A stretch of 7,269 bases of DNA from JBBQRS01 sp038214535 (GTDB taxonomy: Bacteria > Chloroflexota > Anaerolineae > CG2-30-64-16), in assembly GCA_038214535.1 (NCBI GenBank), contig JBBQRS010000173.1, forward strand, positions 1-7,269. The letters are read 5' to 3'. The position numbers and the translations under genes are program-made. Within the stretch, counting starts at the first letter, position 1. Every line of letters starts with the position of its first letter. The notes beneath the pieces are model-generated. The model saw only the letters and a program-made list of their open reading frames with translations. It made no database searches and was not told where the DNA came from. Shown piece by piece: positions 4,937 through 7,269 of the stretch.

Positions 4937-7156
4937 ATGCACTCCTTGTCACTCGATACTCGAACGGGAAGACGCTGGCGGCTCGAAGCAAGGGAGACGC
5001 ACCTTGCACTCGTTGATCCTGACGGGCGCGCGGTCTGGGAACCAACTGCGTTGCGTTGGCGCGATACAGCCGGCGCATGGCATACGGCGGCGCACGTCCA
5101 ACCGTGGGAAGCCCTGGACGGCGCGCCGGGCCTGGCGTTCAGCCGCGACGCGCGCACGCCGCCCTGCCTGTTCCTGCAAGTCACCGCCGATGGGCCAGCT
5201 TTCCGGGTGATCATCACCACCGGCGAAGGCTGCACGGCTGACTGGCTGGGGCTGGATGTGCGCGCCGCGCCCGATGAGCACTTTCTGGGGTTGGGCGAAC
5301 GCTTCGACCGGTTGGATCAGCGCGGCAACGTTGTTGATCTCACCGTCGTTAACGGCGCTTCCGGCGTGCGCACCTACGCGCCGATCCCGTTCTATCTCTC
5401 TACGGCGGGTTATGGCCTGCAACTACTCAACTCCGCGCCGGCAATCCTGCATCTCGCGCCGCCAGACGATCCGGCGGTGATCTCCATTCGCTGCGCGGCC
5501 TCCACGCTCACGCTCCGGCTGATTCCGGGCGACTCCCCGAAAGAGATACTCTCGCAGTACACCGCATTCGCCGGACGCCCCGCGCTGCCCCCGGCGTGGA
5601 TCTTCGGACCGTGGAAGTCACGTGATTGGACGACGGACGATCAGGCCAGGGTGGCCGATGATATGGTCAAAGGCCGCGAACTCCGATTGCCGGGCACGGT
5701 CGAACTAATAGATGCGAGCTGGCAATCCTATTATCACAGTTTCGACTTCGATCCGGTGAAGTTTCCCGATCCGGCCGGGACGATCCGCACAGCGCACAGC
5801 CAGGGCTACCGCATCGTCCTCTGGATTTCGCCGTGGCTGGTGTATGACGATCCGCCCTCGGAGAATTACCGCTATTGCGCTAAGCAGGGCTTCTTCATCA
5901 AGACATCCGCCGGCGACCCATACGTTCACCGGCTGGGGAACAGCCCCACCTTCATCGGGAGTTGTATTGACTTCACGAATCCGGAAGCCGTTGCGTGGTG
6001 GGGCGAGCAGATCGGGCGGCTGGCGCGCATGGGCGTGGATGGTTTCAAGACCGATTTCGGCGAACAGCTTCCCCTCGACGCACGCTTCGCCGATGGCCGC
6101 ACGGGGCACGAAGTTCACAACCTTTACCCGCGGCTCTATGCGCAGGCAACTTACGAGGCTATGCAGGCGGAGACGCAGGGCATCCTGCTCTCGCGCGCGG
6201 CGTGGGATGGCTCACAGGCGGTGACGACGTTGTGGGCGGGCGATCAAAGCTCGGATTGCGGCCCGGCGACCGGGTTGCCCGGCGTCATCATCGCCGCACA
6301 GAGCGCCGGTTTATCGGGCTTCCCGTTCTGGGCCAGCGATATCGGCGGCTACTTCGGCACGCCGACCGACGAGGTGTTCACCCGCTGGGCGCAATTCGGC
6401 GCGCTGTCACCCATCATGCAAATTCACGGCCTGGGCTGTCGTGAGCCGTGGGATTTCGCGCCGGAGACGCTGGCGATCTACCGGCGCTATGCCCAACTGC
6501 ACACGGATCTGTTTCCGTACATCAACACGTGCGCGCAGGAAGCGGTGCGCACCGGCCTACCGATCATGCGCGCGCTGGCGCTGGAATATCCGGACGATGC
6601 CGGCATCTGGGGCGCGGGGCAGGATATGGCCGAACACGAATACTGCTTCGGCGACGCCCTGCTGGTTGCGCCCGTATACTGGAGCGGCGACCGCGTCCGC
6701 CATTTGTATCTGCCCGCAGGTGCGTGGCGCGACTTCTGGACGGGCGCGCCGCTGGCGGGCGGGCGCGTACACACGCTGCCCGCGCCGCTGGACACGTTGC
6801 CGCTGGTTGCGCGCGCCGGCGCAATCATCCCGCTGCTCGACCCATCGGCGGATACGTTATTGCCCACCGATAACCCCGCCCTGCAAGTCGCGGGCGATGA
6901 CCTGCGACTGCTGATCTTTACGGGGCAGAACGGCGAGTTCCAGATGTATGATGGGACGCGTTTCACGTGGGATGACGCCGCCGCGACATTGACCGTTGAA
7001 GGTTCGCCGATGGAGCGCCAAATCGCTGCGCGGTTGGTTGGGGTCCAGGCTGAGATCGCCGGAGCATGGTCTCCCGCAGATCAACCGCTGATATGGGACG
7101 CGACCAGCTTGAACGGCGAACCAGACTACATAGGACTTACGCAAGGACCATCTTGA
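4937..7156 (+). CDS. GH31 alpha-glycosidase, YicI/alpha-xylosidase-like, cytoplasmic
   Basis: This is a retaining alpha-glycosidase of family GH31, 739 residues with the ATG at 4937 (YicI is about 770). An N-terminal beta-sandwich carries the EHFLGLGERFDRLDQRG motif (about 115-131; GLGERF at 118-123). The barrel follows from about PPAWIFGPW, with DASW at 259-262, FDFDPVKFPDP, and the nucleophile D373 in GVDGFKTDFGE. The acid/base is D436 in WAGDQSSD, with active-site R420 (LLSRAAW) and H497 (QIHGLGCREPW) also in place. GLSGFPFWASDIGG and GDALLVAPVYW lead into the C-terminal beta domains. The Lys two residues before the nucleophile is the YicI-type pattern, but the C-F pair that YicI uses at its xylose pocket is A260-S261 here, so the substrate may differ. 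There is no signal peptide, so it acts on imported sugar. The frame opens at a GTG at 4868, but those 23 residues look unrelated; a weak AAGG lies 12 bases before 4937. The last 20 bases overlap a converging partial gene. Confidence 0.92.
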   Translation: MHSLSLDTRTGRRWRLEARETHLALVDPDGRAVWEPTALRWRDTAGAWHTAAHVQPWEALDGAPGLAFSRDARTPPCLFLQVTADGPAFRVIITTGEGCTADWLGLDVRAAPDEHFLGLGERFDRLDQRGNVVDLTVVNGASGVRTYAPIPFYLSTAGYGLQLLNSAPAILHLAPPDDPAVISIRCAASTLTLRLIPGDSPKEILSQYTAFAGRPALPPAWIFGPWKSRDWTTDDQARVADDMVKGRELRLPGTVELIDASWQSYYHSFDFDPVKFPDPAGTIRTAHSQGYRIVLWISPWLVYDDPPSENYRYCAKQGFFIKTSAGDPYVHRLGNSPTFIGSCIDFTNPEAVAWWGEQIGRLARMGVDGFKTDFGEQLPLDARFADGRTGHEVHNLYPRLYAQATYEAMQAETQGILLSRAAWDGSQAVTTLWAGDQSSDCGPATGLPGVIIAAQSAGLSGFPFWASDIGGYFGTPTDEVFTRWAQFGALSPIMQIHGLGCREPWDFAPETLAIYRRYAQLHTDLFPYINTCAQEAVRTGLPIMRALALEYPDDAGIWGAGQDMAEHEYCFGDALLVAPVYWSGDRVRHLYLPAGAWRDFWTGAPLAGGRVHTLPAPLDTLPLVARAGAIIPLLDPSADTLLPTDNPALQVAGDDLRLLIFTGQNGEFQMYDGTRFTWDDAAATLTVEGSPMERQIAARLVGVQAEIAGAWSPADQPLIWDATSLNGEPDYIGLTQGPS

Positions 7157-7269
7157 TGGTCGGCGATTTGAGTTGTTGCCGCAGATAGTCGGATAAGAGG
7201 CCGTGTTTCACCTGATAGATGGTGCGGCCGGTCTCTTGGGCGACCTGTTTGAGCCGGACCCAGACCAAG
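7137..7269 (-). CDS. C-terminal end of a possible IS transposase (partial)
   Basis: Reading leftwards from the window edge, one minus-strand frame is open for 43 residues and ends at TAA (plus 7137-7139). It reads LVWVRLKQVAQETGRTIY and then QVKHGLLSDYLRQQLKSPTI, ending KMVLA. The balanced composition and amphipathic helices look like real coding sequence rather than a shadow. The short basic, helical ending resembles the C-termini of some insertion-sequence transposases, but I cannot name a family. The gene converges on the GH31 gene and overlaps its last 20 bases. The sequence beside the stop, TAGGACTTACGCA at 7131-7143, resembles outer ends of insertion elements from memory. It could instead be an ordinary small DNA-binding protein. 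Confidence 0.5.
   Translation of the reverse strand, partial: LVWVRLKQVAQETGRTIYQVKHGLLSDYLRQQLKSPTIKMVLA

Overview
The window looks like a piece of a Chloroflexota (Anaerolineae-like) chromosome. This is inferred from moderately high GC content and from the ABC solute-binding lipoprotein, which has an Ala/Pro/Thr/Glu-rich linker of about 50 residues straight after the lipobox. That linker style is common in that phylum. No rRNA or marker gene is present to confirm it.

The core is a carbohydrate uptake and breakdown locus made of two divergent units. Reading leftwards (minus strand) are a solute-binding lipoprotein (3027-4499), a MalF/UgpA-type permease (1891-2865), a MalG/UgpE-type permease (926-1894, 4-base stop/start overlap with the previous gene) and a small protein resembling the formiminotransferase-cyclodeaminase C-terminal family (321-914, 11 bases after the permease). 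Reading rightwards is a cytoplasmic GH31 alpha-glycosidase (4937-7156) of the YicI-like 'KTDFGE' type. The likely logic is that the lipoprotein captures an alpha-linked oligosaccharide or glycoside, the two permeases import it using an ATPase encoded elsewhere, and the GH31 enzyme cleaves it inside the cell. The sugar is not known. The cyclodeaminase-like gene is an unusual passenger in such an operon.

The 437-base divergent intergenic region (4500-4936) holds a clear ribosome-binding site and a plausible extended -10 promoter for the transporter operon. It also holds two copies of a near-identical palindromic word (CACCC-TTTGGGTAGG type), one on the promoter-proximal side of each unit, which are candidate operators. 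Between them lies a strong 13-bp inverted repeat that looks like a dispersed palindromic element. A second stem-loop (2949-2989) separates the lipoprotein gene from the permease genes and probably sets their expression ratio.

The edges hold fragments. Bases 1-51 (plus) could be the basic C-terminal tail of a gene entering from the left. Bases 7137-7269 (minus) encode the C-terminal end of a protein that may be an insertion-sequence transposase, converging on and overlapping the end of the GH31 gene by 20 bases. Bases 52-320 are a convergent non-coding stretch with one perfect 12-bp stem-loop. I see no CRISPR, RNA gene or defence module. The most interesting points are the cyclodeaminase-like gene, the paired operator-like sites, the altered GH31 substrate pocket and the possible IS junction at the GH31 3' end.
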